Shown: in pieces, positions 31,254 through 42,431 of the stretch
How positions within the stretch are numbered: position 1 is the stretch's first letter
How the letters are laid out: the number at the start of each line of letters is the position of its first letter
NCBI GenBank assembly: GCA_037043455.1
Contig: JAWPHD010000294.1
Span: forward strand, 1-64,000
Source: Cyrtodaria siliqua
Taxonomy: Eukaryota; Mollusca; Bivalvia; Adapedonta; Hiatellidae
Length of the DNA: 64,000 bases
Direction: 5' to 3'
The notes under the pieces: model-generated
What the model saw: only the letters and a program-made list of their open reading frames with translations
What the model was told of the DNA's origin: nothing
The model's database searches: none
Position numbers and translations under genes: made by a program

Positions 31254-31640
31254 TTTATTGTTTTAGTAATGTGTTTGAGTATGATCCACCACCTTTGTAC
31301 TCAAGGTCGGAAAATTGTTGATTTAACTAAAATTCTGATAACAAATCAACAAATTTATTTTGTATTAAAGAAACATTTTATAATTATAAACACAAAATCA
31401 GACTATTTTTGTTGATTTTGGGTGATAACTATTAAAAAAACCTAGGTACTAAAGACTTGTTCAAATTATATAATTTGAACTTACAATCTTCACTACCAAT
31501 TCTAAAAAGTTTTAATAGATCAAAAGTAAATCACCATGAATATTATATATGTATTTTGGGGTGTTCTGCTGTAATTTGAGGCGAAACAGAGTGAGACGAA
31601 AAATTACAGCAGAACCCCCCAAAATACATATATATATAGG
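31254..31640. other. AT-rich right edge of the virus-like element with two palindromes
   Basis: No gene. 'gttgattt' or its complement recurs (31,318, 31,345, 31,410). 31,459-31,480 is a perfect 22-bp palindrome centred on ATTATATAAT. 31,545-31,632 is a foldback with arms 'gtattttggggtgttctgct' and 'agcagaaccccccaaaatac'. The end of the viral element is not defined by a visible terminal repeat. Confidence 0.55.
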
Positions 31641-31835
31641 CCTGTATCGCTCTACTGGCTAAATAGGCCATGACAGTGAGCAAAATAAGTAAAAAAAAGA
31701 AAAGATAAAAAGAGACAGACCATGCAAGGATGCTCCTTGTGAAGTTTCGTCAAATTTTACCCAACAGTTTGAGGAGACGTTTGAAGCAAAAGTCAACAGA
31801 CGGACAGACAGACGACTGACAACTCGCCATCCCAT
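31641..31835. repeat. fragment of a dispersed repeat ending in a GACGGACAGACAG tract
   Basis: 'tgtatcgctctactggctaaa' at one end, 'gtgaagtttcgtcaaattt' in the middle, 'gacggacagacagacgactg' and 'actcgccatcccataagaac' at the other; the same terminal words occur near 36,300-36,385 and 6,470-6,525. Confidence 0.7.
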
Positions 31836-32870
31836 AAGAACAACAAACAAGAAGCACTGCCCGTCGGTGCACACGCTCGACTTTCGAGGCCTTGTCAAAA
31901 TTCTGCTTAATTGTCTAACAGAATTATGGCACTTGTGCGACGTTTCATTGAATTATTTCAGGGGATTCTGAGATATAATGAAACACTTGATAAGACTAAG
32001 TTGACCAGCTCACATACCCAACCGTAACCACTTTTTATTAAGTAATACGTGTGCGAAGTTTCAATCCATTATGTAATGTAGTTTCCAAGATAGAAGCCTA
32101 CATTTCTAAGTATGAAAGGGGCCATAATTTTGTTAAAATAAAAGCACGAGTTATAGAATTCAATTCAATTCATATTCAATGGTACTACAAAGGAATGACA
32201 CACTTAGAACATCTCAAAACAGTTTATTTATTTTCAGATCTAACTCAAATATAATATACCCGTACCAGATTATCTTAAATATTTGGCTTTGATATCAAGT
32301 AGACAAATGGCATGGAATCTAAAAGTATATTGAGCAAAGAAAAAGGACAACCATTAAAAAGACTAACCTGCCAACCAATGGCAAAATTACACTACAAAAC
32401 CGTTTATCAAAACACGATCCAGGTGTTCAGGTCATATTATAATGTATATGTGCCAATTAAAAGTATAGTATTTCACAGCTGTCAATGTACAGTGGAAGTC
32501 AAGAGTGAGATTGGGCTCATTAAGTGATCGACCCTTGGTTAGAGGGTTAGTGGGGTGAAGCCCGAGACATTTTTTGTTTGAATTGTGTTTGTCTGAATTT
32601 TATGAATGTAAAATGTGTCTGTTGTAGGCGGGATAGCTACTTTCAAGATAAATGACACTGTAAACATCACATGAACTTTTATGCCGTAACATCATATGAC
32701 ATTAATATGTACCTTGTATTACATCTTAACCTCATTAAATAAACTGAGAACCCGGTGATTAATCAGTGGTAACATAAATTATAATATTATGACTTAAAAT
32801 ATATTTTTTAATGAGAATGGTAAATGTGAACAATCCAAACGTCAGTGATACAGAGGAGGCACTCTTCCTC
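31836..32870. other. intergenic DNA, no gene seen
   Basis: Short open frames only, with no motif and no splice context. Confidence 0.5.
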
Positions 32871-32874
32871 TAGT

Positions 32875-33930
32875 GACCCGGGTTCAACAATTGACACAGA
32901 TTGTATCAGGGACCAATATACAGATAATATACTCATTACTATATACTCATTGCTTTCTATATAATGTTGTCCAGGTGTGTACAGAACTGCCACTGTGTTG
33001 CTTTCTAGTTAATATTGTCCAGTTGCATACGGAGTTGCTGTTCTGCTGTATTCACAACTTTGGCTTTGTTGCTTCCTATAATGTTGGCAAGTTGTGTACA
33101 GACCTGTCATTATGTTGCTTCCTATATAAATGTTGGCAAGTTGTGTACAGAACTGCTGCTATGTTGCTTTCTATTTAATGTTGTCCAGTTGTGTACACAG
33201 TTGCTGTTCTGCTGTATTCACAACTTTGACATTTTTGCTTTATAATGTTGACAAGATGTGTACACAACTGTTGCTATGTTGCTTTCTATTTAATGTTGTC
33301 CAGTTGTGTACAGAGTTGCTGTTCTGCTGTATTCACAACTTTGGCTTTGTTGCTTTATAATGTTGGGAAGTTGTGTACACAACTGCTGCTATGTTGCTTT
33401 CTATTTAATATTGTCCAGTTGTGTACAGAGTTGCTGTTCTGCTGTATTCACAACTTTGACATTTTTGCTTTATAATGTTGACAAGATGTGTACACAACTG
33501 TTGCTATGTTGCTTTCTATTTAATGTTGTCCAGTTGTGTACAGAGTTGCTGTTCTGCTGTATTCACAACTTTGGCTTTGTTGCTTTATAATGTTGGCAAG
33601 TTGTGTACAGACCTGCCATTATGTTGCTTCCTATATAAATGTTGTTAAGTTGTGTACAGAACTGCTGCTATGTTGCTTTCTATTTAATATTGGCAAGTTG
33701 TGTACAGAACTGCTGCTATGTTGCTTTCTATATAACTTTGGCAAGGTGTGTACAGAGTTGCAGCTCTTTTTGTCTTCACAACGCCTGCTATGTTGCTTCC
33801 TATAATGTTGGCAAGTTGTGTACAGAACTGCCATTATGTTGCGTCCTATTTAATGTTGGTAAGTTGAGTCCAGAATTTCTATGCTGTTACTGGCTCCTGT
33901 GGAATGTACTTCCTCTTACTAATGAAGATC
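32875..33930 (+). repeat. tandem array, 115-bp period built from about 45-50-bp subunits
   Basis: Repeating words 'ttgtgtacagagttgctgtt', 'ctgtattcacaactttg' and 'atgttgctttctatttaatg'. Positions 33,130, 33,245, 33,360 and 33,475 carry the same word, giving a 115-bp period. Outer copies are single subunits. Cys-rich open frames here repeat one another and are by-products. Confidence 0.85.
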
Positions 33931-34090
33931 TTGTGGTTTGAGATTGTTATAACGTACATGAAACTGTCCCATACGACTGCAATTAAAAAAATTAACAATT
34001 AACTATAAAACAATATAAACTATAAACAAGTAATTCATTCATAAAACTTGTGTTAGAGGGGTACATGGCAATGTTGAATCGTTTAAAATT

Positions 34091-34300
34091 GGCAGCGCTG
34101 TGGTCTAGTGGTAGAGCATTGGACCCATGATCCAAAAGTCATGGGTTAGATTCCCTCCATTGCCATATACGTTGTGTCCCTGAGTAAGACACTTTATCTG
34201 CATTGCTTAGTACTGGTTCTACCCAGGAAGACATCGAGAGTGATTCAAATAAGTTCATAGAGCTTTCGTTACAATCAATGTAAAAATAAATAAGTTTAAA
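34091..34300 (+). mobile_element. tRNA-derived SINE
   Basis: 34,091-34,164 is tRNA-like, with a box A (TGGTCTAGTGG at about 34,101) and box B (GGTTAGATTCC at about 34,144) at polymerase III spacing. It is followed by 'gtgtccctgagtaagacact' and 'tactggttctacccagga', which look like a conserved central SINE domain. A fragment of the latter word recurs at 38,661-38,680. Family not named. Confidence 0.65.
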
Positions 34301-34304
34301 CTAA

Positions 34305-34375
34305 AATTGGCAGCGCCCTCTTGGTTTTGTGGCAGCACCCTCTTGGTTTTGTGGCAGTGCCCTCCTGGTTTTGTC
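34305..34375 (+). repeat. three tandem copies of a 24-25-bp unit
   Basis: 'ggcagcgccctcttggtttt' repeated three times; the first word also occurs in the SINE head (ggcagcgc), so the array may have grown from the SINE end. Confidence 0.7.
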
Positions 34376-34562
34376 TATTACACAACTAGCATGTTTATAA
34401 ATCATTATTAATTATGATTAACTATGATTAAATATCTCAAGCATACTGTTTTTGCGTATTTCTATTGTTGATTATATTTACACCAATACAATACTATAAA
34501 CATATGGTAGAATATGAAAACTTCAAATGCTGATACATTTTATTGTATTTTATCGGTGAATA

Positions 34563-34713
34563 AAATACAGTTAGTCAATCGGATGTGATCGAGTAATTAA
34601 ATCAAGAGTGCAGTGAATCAAATGCAGTTAGGAGTTTGGATGCGTAGTAATTAAATCACGAGTGCGTCAGCACGAGCGATTTAATTACTCGCATCCGAAC
34701 GACTAACTGTATT
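34563..34713. mobile_element. 150-bp foldback
   Basis: 'aatacagttagtc...cggatg' on the left pairs with 'catccgaacgactaactgtatt' on the right. 'agtaattaaatcacgagtg' and 'gatttaattactcgcatcc' give a second inner pairing. Confidence 0.65.
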
Positions 34714-35078
34714 AGTCGTAAAAATAAAAGGTATTTATTATTTCGATTCTAACACGACAATAACCCCATTGTTTACGCTATTGTGGAAGCACTGTATTAT
34801 CTCGGAGGTCAAGATAATGAGGCTGCTATGTTTACAGGCTGTTCCATCAGACGCCCCCATATGTAAAGTTCCGTGCAGTACAGTATGTTTTGATCAAATC
34901 TGTACCAATGACTTGCCAGTCATCACGAGATCCTTGTGTCCATTTAAAACATTTTAAAATCTATAAGTCCTACTGAGCTTATTGCTGTGAAATTCACTTT
35001 TGTATTAAAGGGACTGGAGGCGATCTGGAATCCCAACATGAATACCACCATCATCATGTGTTTCACATTCATATTCAA

Positions 35079-36215
35079 CATGCGTGTTCACTAAACTAGG
35101 GCCCATTATCCGAACGATTTAATTATTGTTATTGAAATAGTTTGGTCTAGAAAACTAGACGACTCCGCTAGTTTTGTTGGATAAATCATTAATAGTAATG
35201 TGTGTGATGTTTTAAGGCTGTTATAAATTCTTCAGTGATAGAAGTACCCTTTACTGGAATTATATGTACAACCATGAGCAATATAACCTCTATTTAAATT
35301 AATATTTATGATTTAGAAACAAAATGCAGCCGAGTTGTCAAGCTTTTAGGACACAACATTTTCATTATCAATAATTAATCGTAAGGTAACATGCGGCTGA
35401 CTTGAATGCATATGTACCTGGTACATTTGATATGAAATTGAGGCACATTATGAAGGTTTTCATTTGTATATAGACTGACACAAATCACTCTTCAAGATTG
35501 TTTCCAGTCACTTTAATACATGGAAAGACAACGAGCTGTTGGAGGACAGTGCACTCATCAAGGTCTTGTTTGTTGACATGGACAGTAGAAAAAGGCCATT
35601 ATTCTGCTAAATTGCATAACGAAATTATGGCACTCAGGTCTCTAAGATTTTTTATCATGTGTGAAGTTTCAATGAATACCTTTAAGTGATGATTTGTATT
35701 AATCTGAGAGAGGACCTTGCAAGGACGCTTCATGTGAAGTGTCGTCATACTCTAACCAGAGTGATGTGTTCCAGATTCATATTCAACGTGCATGTTCACT
35801 AAACTAGGGCCCATTATCCAACGATTTAATTATTGTTATTGAAATAATTTGGTCTAGAAAACTGGACGACTCCGCTAGTTTTGTTGGATAAATCATTAAT
35901 AGTAATGTGTGTGATGTTTTAAGGCTGTTATAAATTCTTCATCTGTGATTCGCTTCCAGTCGCTTTAATACATGGGAAGATAACGAGCTGTTGGAGGACA
36001 GTGCGCTCAACTATCAAGGTCTTGTTTGTTGACATGGATAGTTGAAAAAACGCCATTATTCTGCTAAATTGCATAACGAAATTATGACACTCAGGTCTCT
36101 ACGAATTTTATCATGTGTGTAGTTTCATTGAATACCTTTTAGTGATGATTTGTATTAATCTGAGAGAGGACCTTGCAAGGACGCTTCATGTGAAGTGTCG
36201 TCATACTCTAACCAG
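35079..36215 (+). repeat. segmental duplication of about 420-700 bp
   Basis: 35,079-35,240 recurs at 35,786-35,945 and 35,495-35,765 recurs at 35,945-36,212, at about 95% identity. The second copy lacks the 255 bp between them. The duplicated text includes 'ggtctagaaaact.gacgactccgctag'. No gene. Confidence 0.75.
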
Positions 36216-36600
36216 CAGTTCATGAGAAGTCGTTTAAAGATTTTTCTATTTTCAGTAATGGCAGCCATATTTGTTGGCAGTTCAGTCATGGATGCTTTCT
36301 GTGAAGTTTCGTCCAATTCTATTCAGTAGTTCCAGAGATATTGTTTGAAGCAAAGGTTAACCAGATCGATGGACAACTCGCCATCCAACTGGAAACAAGC
36401 GGGCCAAGATGGCCCTATATCGATCATCTGAGTTATGGCCCATTATCGAACTTCTTCGAAATCTTATGGTCATATACAATCTGTGCAAGTTTGGTTAAGA
36501 TTGTTCAAGAAATGTGGCCTCTGTTGTTTAACAACATTAATATAAAGACACTGACAAAGTTTGGTAAAGATCAAATACAAAACTACATGTAATATAATAC
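36216..36600. repeat. repeat fragments
   Basis: A 'gtgaagtttcgtccaattct ... actcgccatcc' block like that at 31,730-31,830, then one to two units of the 165-bp family. Confidence 0.6.
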
Positions 36601-36639
36601 ATGTGTGCCTTGTGGTTTCAGATTTCAGAGAAGATTTTT

Positions 36640-37960
36640 TAAGTTTTTACCTATACAAGTCTATTTAAAACATGTGACCCATTAGGCAGAGCCAAATGTG
36701 ACCCCAGGGTCACCATTTTAATAAACTTGGTAAAGGACCATAAGCTCATAGTAAATGCAAAATATTAAACCTCTAGCTCTTGTAGTTTCAGAGAAGAAGA
36801 TATATATATTTTTACTATATAAATCTATGTAAAACTGTGACGCCCGGAACTGGGCCAAATTTGACAGTATGGTCGAGATTTGAACAAACTTGGTAGAGGA
36901 CCATAAGCTTATAGCAAATGCAAAATATTAAACATCCAGCTCAAGCAGTTTCAGAGAAGAAGATTTTGTTAATTTTTCCCTATACAAGTCTATGTAAAAC
37001 ATGTGACCCGTGGGTCACCATTTTAAAAACTTGGTAAAGGACAATAATCGTATTGTAACTGCAAAATATTAAACCTCTGGCTCTTGTAGTTTCAGAGAAG
37101 AAAATGTTTGTCCCCTTATATAAGTCTATGTAAAACTGTGACCCCCGGGGCGGGGCCAAATTTGACACCATGGTCACCATTTGAACAAACTTGAACATCT
37201 GGCTCTTGCAGTTACAGAGAAGAAGAATTTTTTTCAGTTTTTCCCAATACACGTCTATGTAAAACATGTGACCCATGGGGTGGGGCCAAATGTAACCCCA
37301 GGGTCACCATATGAACAAAATTGGTAGAGGACCATAAGCTTATAGCAAATGCAAAATATTAAACCTCTGGCTCTTGCAGTTTCAGAGAAGAAGATTTCTT
37401 AAGTTTTCCCCTATACATGTCTATGTAAAACATGTGACCCTTGGGGCGGGGCCAAATGTGACCCCAGGGTCATCATTTGAACAAACTTGGTAAAGGACCA
37501 TAAGCTTATAGTTAATGCAAAATATCAAACCTCTGGCTCTTGCAGTTTCCGAGAAGAAGATTTAAAAAAAAACACCCTGTATAAGTCTATGTAAAACTGT
37601 GACCCCCGGGGAGGGGACAAATTTGACCCCAGGGTCACCATTTGAACAAACTTAGTAGAGGACCATAATCTTATAGTAAATACAAAATATTAAACCTCTG
37701 GCTCTTGCAGTTCCAGAGAAGATTTTTTTTCCCTATATATATATATATATATATACAAGTCTATGTAAAACTGTGAACCCCGGGGCGCGGCCAAATTTGA
37801 CACCAGGGTCACCATTTGAACAGGTCACCATTTGAACAAATGTGGTAGAGGACCATAAGCTTATAGCAAATGCAAAATATTAAACCTCTGGCTCTTGCAG
37901 TTCCAGAGAATAAGATTTTTTTCAGTTTTTCCCTATACATGTCTATGTAAAACTTCGGCT
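36640..37960 (+). repeat. tandem array of about 180-bp units, seven to eight copies
   Basis: Units carry 'ggaccataagcttatagcaaatgcaaaatattaaacc', 'tctggctcttgcagtttcagagaagaagat', 'ctatgtaaaac.tgtgacccc' and 'ccagggtcaccatttgaacaaactt'. A TA microsatellite lies at 37,735-37,755. Confidence 0.85.
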
Positions 37961-37977
37961 CAGGTGATCTAAAAATA

Positions 37978-38475
37978 AACAAGAGGTCAATGACCTTGAA
38001 GCTCTACTGATAGATTTTGATAGCCAGAACAGCCATGCGAACCTGTGAAGTTTGATGGAAATAAGACCAACACTTTTAGAGAAGTTTTTCACCATAAGTT
38101 TTTCCTATATCACTCTATGTAAACAAAGATGGCCACTGGCAGCCATGTTTGCCATAGAATCAAAATGAATTTTTGTTAGGACCAACTACATGTCATGCCA
38201 GTCATTTTGGTAAAGGTTCCAAATCAATATCATTTATGGTTTTTGAGAAGATCACACTTTTGTTTGTGAGCCGTGGTGGCCATCTTGAATTTACGGCCGG
38301 CTTAAATTTTTGCTTGGATCAACTAGACATCAAGAGCAACATTCCTGTGAAGTTTCATGAAAATCCGTCGAGTAGTTTCAGAGTAGTCGCTACAAAAAAA
38401 GGTTTACGGATGGACAGACAGACGGACAGACATCACACCACGGCATAAGCTCTGCTGATCTTTGATCAGTTGAGC
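37978..38475 (+). repeat. 300-bp-unit dispersed repeat, short copy
   Basis: Same start ('acaagaggtcaatgaccttg'), body and end ('accacggcataagctctgct') as 10,022-11,275, with fewer internal units. Confidence 0.85.
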
Positions 38476-38690
38476 TAAAAATTGAATGGGGTAACACAGT
38501 ATTTCCATAAATGTACCCTTAGGCAAACCTTAAAAGATCCTTTGTGTAGTTTACCCCAATACAGACCTCAGGAAAACCACAAACATGCCAAGTTTGGAAA
38601 ACATTCAACACCAAAATCATAGAAAGTGGTGACTCTTATGATTGGCGGGAGGGATATAGAACTGGTTCTACCCAGGAATAAATAAAAAAC
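38476..38690. other. spacer between two repeat copies
   Basis: No gene. Contains a 20-bp fragment shared with the SINE at 34,212. Confidence 0.5.
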
Positions 38691-39620
38691 AAGCGGTCAA
38701 TGACCTTGAAGCTCTACTGATTGATTTTGATTTCAGGAAGTAGTCGCTACAGACTTGTTTTTCGAAAAATTATTTTTAGCTGTGGTGGCCATCTTGAATT
38801 TTCGGCCGACCTGAAATTTTGCTAGGATCAATTAGACAACAAGAGCAACATTCCTGTGAAGTTTCACGAAAATCCCTCAAGTAGTTTCAGAGGAGTAGTC
38901 GCTACAAGTTTTCATTATATAACTCTATGTAAACAAAGATGGCCGCTGACAGCCATGTTTAACATCGAATCAAAACAATTTTTGACAAGGACCAACATCA
39001 TGTCATGCTGATCATTTTAGAAAAAGTCCCATATTAATATCACTTATAGTTTTCAAGAAGTAGTCACTACAAACTTGTATTTTGAAAATCTATTTTTAGC
39101 CATGGCGGCCATCTTGAATTTCCGGCCGACCTGAACTTTTGCTAGGATCAATAAGGCATCAAGAGCAACATTCGTGTGAAATTTCATGAAAATCTGTCAA
39201 GTAGTTTCAGAGGAGTAGTCGCTACAAGTTTTCATTATGTAACTCTATGTAAACAAAGATGGCCGCTGGCAGCCATGTTTAACGTTGAATCAAAACGATT
39301 TTCGTCAAGGACCAACATCATGTCATGCTGATCATTTTAGAAAAAGTCCCATATCAATATCACTTAGAGTTTTCAAGAAGTAGTCTCTACAAACTTGTTT
39401 TTTAAAAACCTATTTTTAGATTTGGCAGCCATCTTGGATTTCACATCAACATGAATTTTTGCTAGGATCAACTAGACTTCATGGGCAACATTTCTGTAAA
39501 GTTTCATGCAAATCCATTCAGTAGTTTCAGAGAAGTAGTCGCTACAAAAAAAAGTTTACGGACAGACAGACGGACGCCGCACCACGGCATAAGCTCCGCT
39601 GATCTCTGATCAGTCGAGCT
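38690..39620 (+). repeat. 300-bp-unit dispersed repeat, three-unit copy
   Basis: Very close to 10,022-11,275, including the final 'agatttggcagccatcttgg' variant unit and the GGACAGACAGACGGACG end. The same order of variant units in both copies indicates duplication of the whole repeat rather than independent growth. Confidence 0.85.
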
Positions 39621-39692
39621 ATTAAAAAAATAAAAAAACAATTGACCGTCATATATGGCCTAAAATGTGTTAAAAATTAAGTAAAACACCAT

Positions 39693-40350
39693 TCAAAGGT
39701 TTCCTTTCAATAGTTTCTTGACGAGGCACATTTGTCTCAGTTTGTGATTCTCAATATTGACAATGAAAGCAATTCTACCTGAAATTTTCCTGAATTTATC
39801 TTTGCGACTGGATGAGATTGGTATTCTACTGGCCGTGTGTACAACTTGGATTAACTTGGCTGCAAGATCCTCATTGTTCTCCATATCTCCACCGGACTGG
39901 CAAATCAAAATGATTAAAATGCTTTATTTGCAACAATAACAGAATAGAAATACACATACATTTTGGCAATTTTAATTGCGGTTTACATTCTCGCACCCAT
40001 GGCCATAATATTAGGTTCAAGTTTATTCTGGTGCTAGAGGATGTGTGCAGTGTTGCTGCTTATATTACCTCTCATGAACAGACTCAATAAAACCGAGTCT
40101 GCTGCTTTATGTTCTTGGTTGTGTTTGTCGCTCCCTTATCAGTATTTCTTCACAATCGCAAAGCAACTGAAAGTTGGAATTCAAGTAAGGCACTAAACAA
40201 GTCTTCTGATGAAACAAGGATGACTTCACTTGATAATTGCCTCCTACGCACTAAGAACTGATAAATTATATTTACATTCACCACAGCGCCATCCTCCGTC
40301 AGCACTAGGTACCCCAATGAGTCCGGGATTCTGTCTAAAGGTACTGTCAT
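39693..40350 (-). CDS. LAMTOR4: LAMTOR4 (Ragulator subunit 4), two coding exons
   Basis: Host gene. Exon with the start codon 40,276-40,350 (25 codons, MTVPLDRIPDSLGYLVLTED...), intron 39,897-40,275 (donor GTAAAT, acceptor tttgccag), last exon 39,693-39,896 (67 codons plus stop). The protein is 92 aa; vertebrate LAMTOR4 is 99 aa. Key matches to the family are RIPD-LGYLVL near the N-terminus, the SGD-EN-E motif at the exon junction, and a final strand ending LVKK. LAMTOR4 is a roadblock-fold subunit of Ragulator, the lysosome-surface complex that anchors Rag GTPases and supports mTORC1 activation. The phase-0 junction keeps the motif. A splice acceptor at 40,371/40,372 upstream of the ATG indicates a further 5' UTR exon. 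Recognition is from conserved motifs, not a search. Confidence 0.85.
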
Positions 40351-40825
40351 GTTGTCTTGCAGAGTTAATATCTGTAAACAACATAAACAGATTATCATAT
40401 GATTTAAAGTAATTAAATCAGCTTAGGCCCAACTAAAATATGTCTGTTTACCACTAAAACCACACTTTAAAAACACATTTGAAATCATTTTTTAATAAAA
40501 AGATATAGTAGGGTCGGAATAGGGGTTGGTGGGTTTGTGAACACACCTCATGTTTTTGTTACTAATGTGATGAATGATGATACCGTGTTTGTGTTTTGGA
40601 CGGACGGATTATTACCCCACCCACTCATTTTAAAATGGGGTACACAATTATTATATATCTATATAGATATAGGTCTATTAGGCCTTTTATATCGATTGGA
40701 AATATGTTAAACACTGCTTTTGACAGCAAAGTTAATGTTTTCCCTATATATCTGAAGCAATGACGCACTTGTACGTACTTTATAAAATATCTGGCACAAG
40801 ATTTGTTTACGTTTTCCTCCAGAAA

Positions 40826-40835
40826 GTCACATGAT
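40826..40835. promoter_or_regulatory. near-CLEAR/E-box element
   Basis: GTCACATGAT; two differences from the TFEB/CLEAR palindrome GTCACGTGAC. Within the presumed LAMTOR4 first intron. Confidence 0.35.
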
Positions 40836-41013
40836 CACTTCCTTCTAAATCTCGTTAATTCTCGTTTTATTTTAACCGTTTTAAGCTTCTTTTTACAGTT
40901 TAAATACACTAATTGTTACGAATTAATTATTTGTATTACATTATTTTCTCATAAAACGGATGAAAACAATAGTATTAATGCTTTAAATAGTAAAACTCTA
41001 ATCCAAAGTGTGG

Positions 41014-41023
41014 GTCACATGAC
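41014..41023. promoter_or_regulatory. near-perfect CLEAR (TFEB/MITF) element
   Basis: GTCACATGAC, one difference from the CLEAR palindrome GTCACGTGAC. It lies at the presumed first exon-intron junction of LAMTOR4 and 141 bp upstream of the divergent ATG at 41,164. Lysosomal genes are the known targets of this element, so the position is suggestive. Confidence 0.5.
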
Positions 41024-41163
41024 CTTACGAGAGTTCAAAAATAAATAATCATGGCGGACAATAGTGGGCAGAGCTTCCTAGTTGAGATGATAATTTGACA
41101 TATTTCAAAAATGATGCGTTTTACAAGTAGTTTACAGGATAGTTTTACTATTTAACAGTGACA

Positions 41164-41220
41164 ATGGCAGAATCACATAACTGCATGGTGAAATCCCTGT
41201 ATGACCTGCCAACATATCAG
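41164..41220 (+). CDS. putative first coding exon of a divergent host gene, partial
   Basis: ATG at 41,164 opens 19 codons (MAESHNCMVKSLYDLPTYQ) ending exactly at CAG followed by GTATAA, a usable splice donor, in phase 0. It is head-to-head with LAMTOR4, about 100-150 bp from its likely start, as expected of a bidirectional promoter. I do not recognise the protein and see no second exon in the rest of the window, so this is tentative. Confidence 0.35.
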
Positions 41221-41326
41221 GTATAATATAATATCATATATGAGATGTTGATATGGTCTATATTGTTTATGCACTATCTTAGTATCTATTGAAAAGAGCC
41301 GGTTGTGTTTTTGTCTTTTTTGAGGT

Positions 41327-41515
41327 TTGCGCAGAGAACAGTTCTCTGCGCTAACAGCGCTAACAGTTCTCTGCGCTAACAAGTGCAGAAGTTCTCTGCG
41401 CTAACAAGAAGTTTCTCTGTGCTAGACTACTTCTGTGCTAAACTTCTCTGCGCTAGACAATCGCAGAGTAGACAAGTGCAGAGTTGTGCTAAGCAGAAAA
41501 ATGCAGCGGTATGCG
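41327..41515. repeat. degenerate minisatellite with 'ttctctgcgctaacaa' unit
   Basis: About eight degenerate units of 20-25 bp. Each contains the complementary words 'gcgcagaga' and 'tctctgcgc' or 'tgcagaag', so the tract can fold locally. It lies inside the presumed first intron of the divergent gene. Confidence 0.75.
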
Positions 41516-41639
41516 GTAGACATAAAGTCATTTTAAACTGATACACTGAATTTTATAAATGTACAACTTATCTAAAGTGAAGAATTTATTATCCATTTCA
41601 CACTTAAATATTAATCCATATTTTTTTTTGATAAAAAAT

Positions 41640-42060
41640 ACAATTGAGCCGAAACACGCGAAAACAACCCTTCAGACAAAATTTTGACATTTTATGTTTT
41701 TTGATGTTTATGGAACACGGTGATTTTCTCTTTAAAAATCTCTTTATTTTATGATTTTATCTCAATTTGAAAATTAAAGATTGTACTCCCCATTAATTTT
41801 GACACTGACGTCGGCGTCTTGTACAACGTCGTTGATTAAATAACAACAAAAAACATAAACAATTACCATTTTTTATAGCATCAACTATTTATATTAAGAA
41901 AACATATTCCCTAAGATATAATAATTAGGTAAAACACCGAAGTGACGAGAAATTTGATTAGTAATTAATTGATTACCGGCCGACGTCATAAATTGTTACT
42001 TTATGACGTTGTCATCTAAATGTCCGAAGGGACATTTTCGTGTGTTGCGGCTCATTATTT
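41640..42060. mobile_element. candidate 420-bp inverted-repeat element
   Basis: 'gagccgaaacacgcgaaaac' (41,648 on) pairs with 'tttcgtgtgttgcggctc' (42,037-42,054) at about 75-80% over 33 bp, continuing through 'ccttcagac' and 'gtccgaagg'. Interior AT-rich with two 'gacgtc' sites. No open frame. Confidence 0.5.
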
Positions 42061-42431
42061 AAAATCTAGGTACTACGCATTGTTTTTACGGCAAAACATA
42101 GGTGTCTTGTGCAGTGACGTCATACAAGAAACGTTTACACATGGCTAGGTCATATGCGCATTATATTGTGAAATATATATGTTTATTAATGTAAATATAA
42201 ATTTGCCAAACGTTCATGTATAAAAAAAAAAGAACCCCATACTTCAAATAAATGAGAACATATACCGGCACAAACACTTTTTGTACTCTTAAAATAAGAA
42301 CGCATGCCCTCATTTGATATCTTGACAGATACTCCTAAAGAATTGTCAACATGACAATATAAACTAAAATGGAGCTTTATGAGAGGACAGGTAATGTTCA
42401 TATTGAAGTAAACCAAGGGGAAAAAGTGCAA

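Larger units (their letters stand above)
40351..41030 (-). other. LAMTOR4 5' UTR segment and first intron
   Basis: 40,351-40,371 is the 5' UTR part of the start-codon exon, beginning after 'tgttgtttacag'. A donor-like GTAAGG on the minus strand at about 41,020-41,026 would end a noncoding first exon around 41,030-41,090. Interior is AT-rich with no other gene. Confidence 0.5.

Noticed and set aside
14930..31650. Long terminal inverted repeats of a Polinton
   Set aside because: I compared the text left of 15,024 and right of 31,253 in both orientations and found no matching ends; divergent or distant ends remain possible.
33015..33941. Cys-rich plus-strand open frames of 76-100 codons
   Set aside because: Products of the 115-bp array; no start context, signal peptide logic or conservation pattern beyond the repeat.
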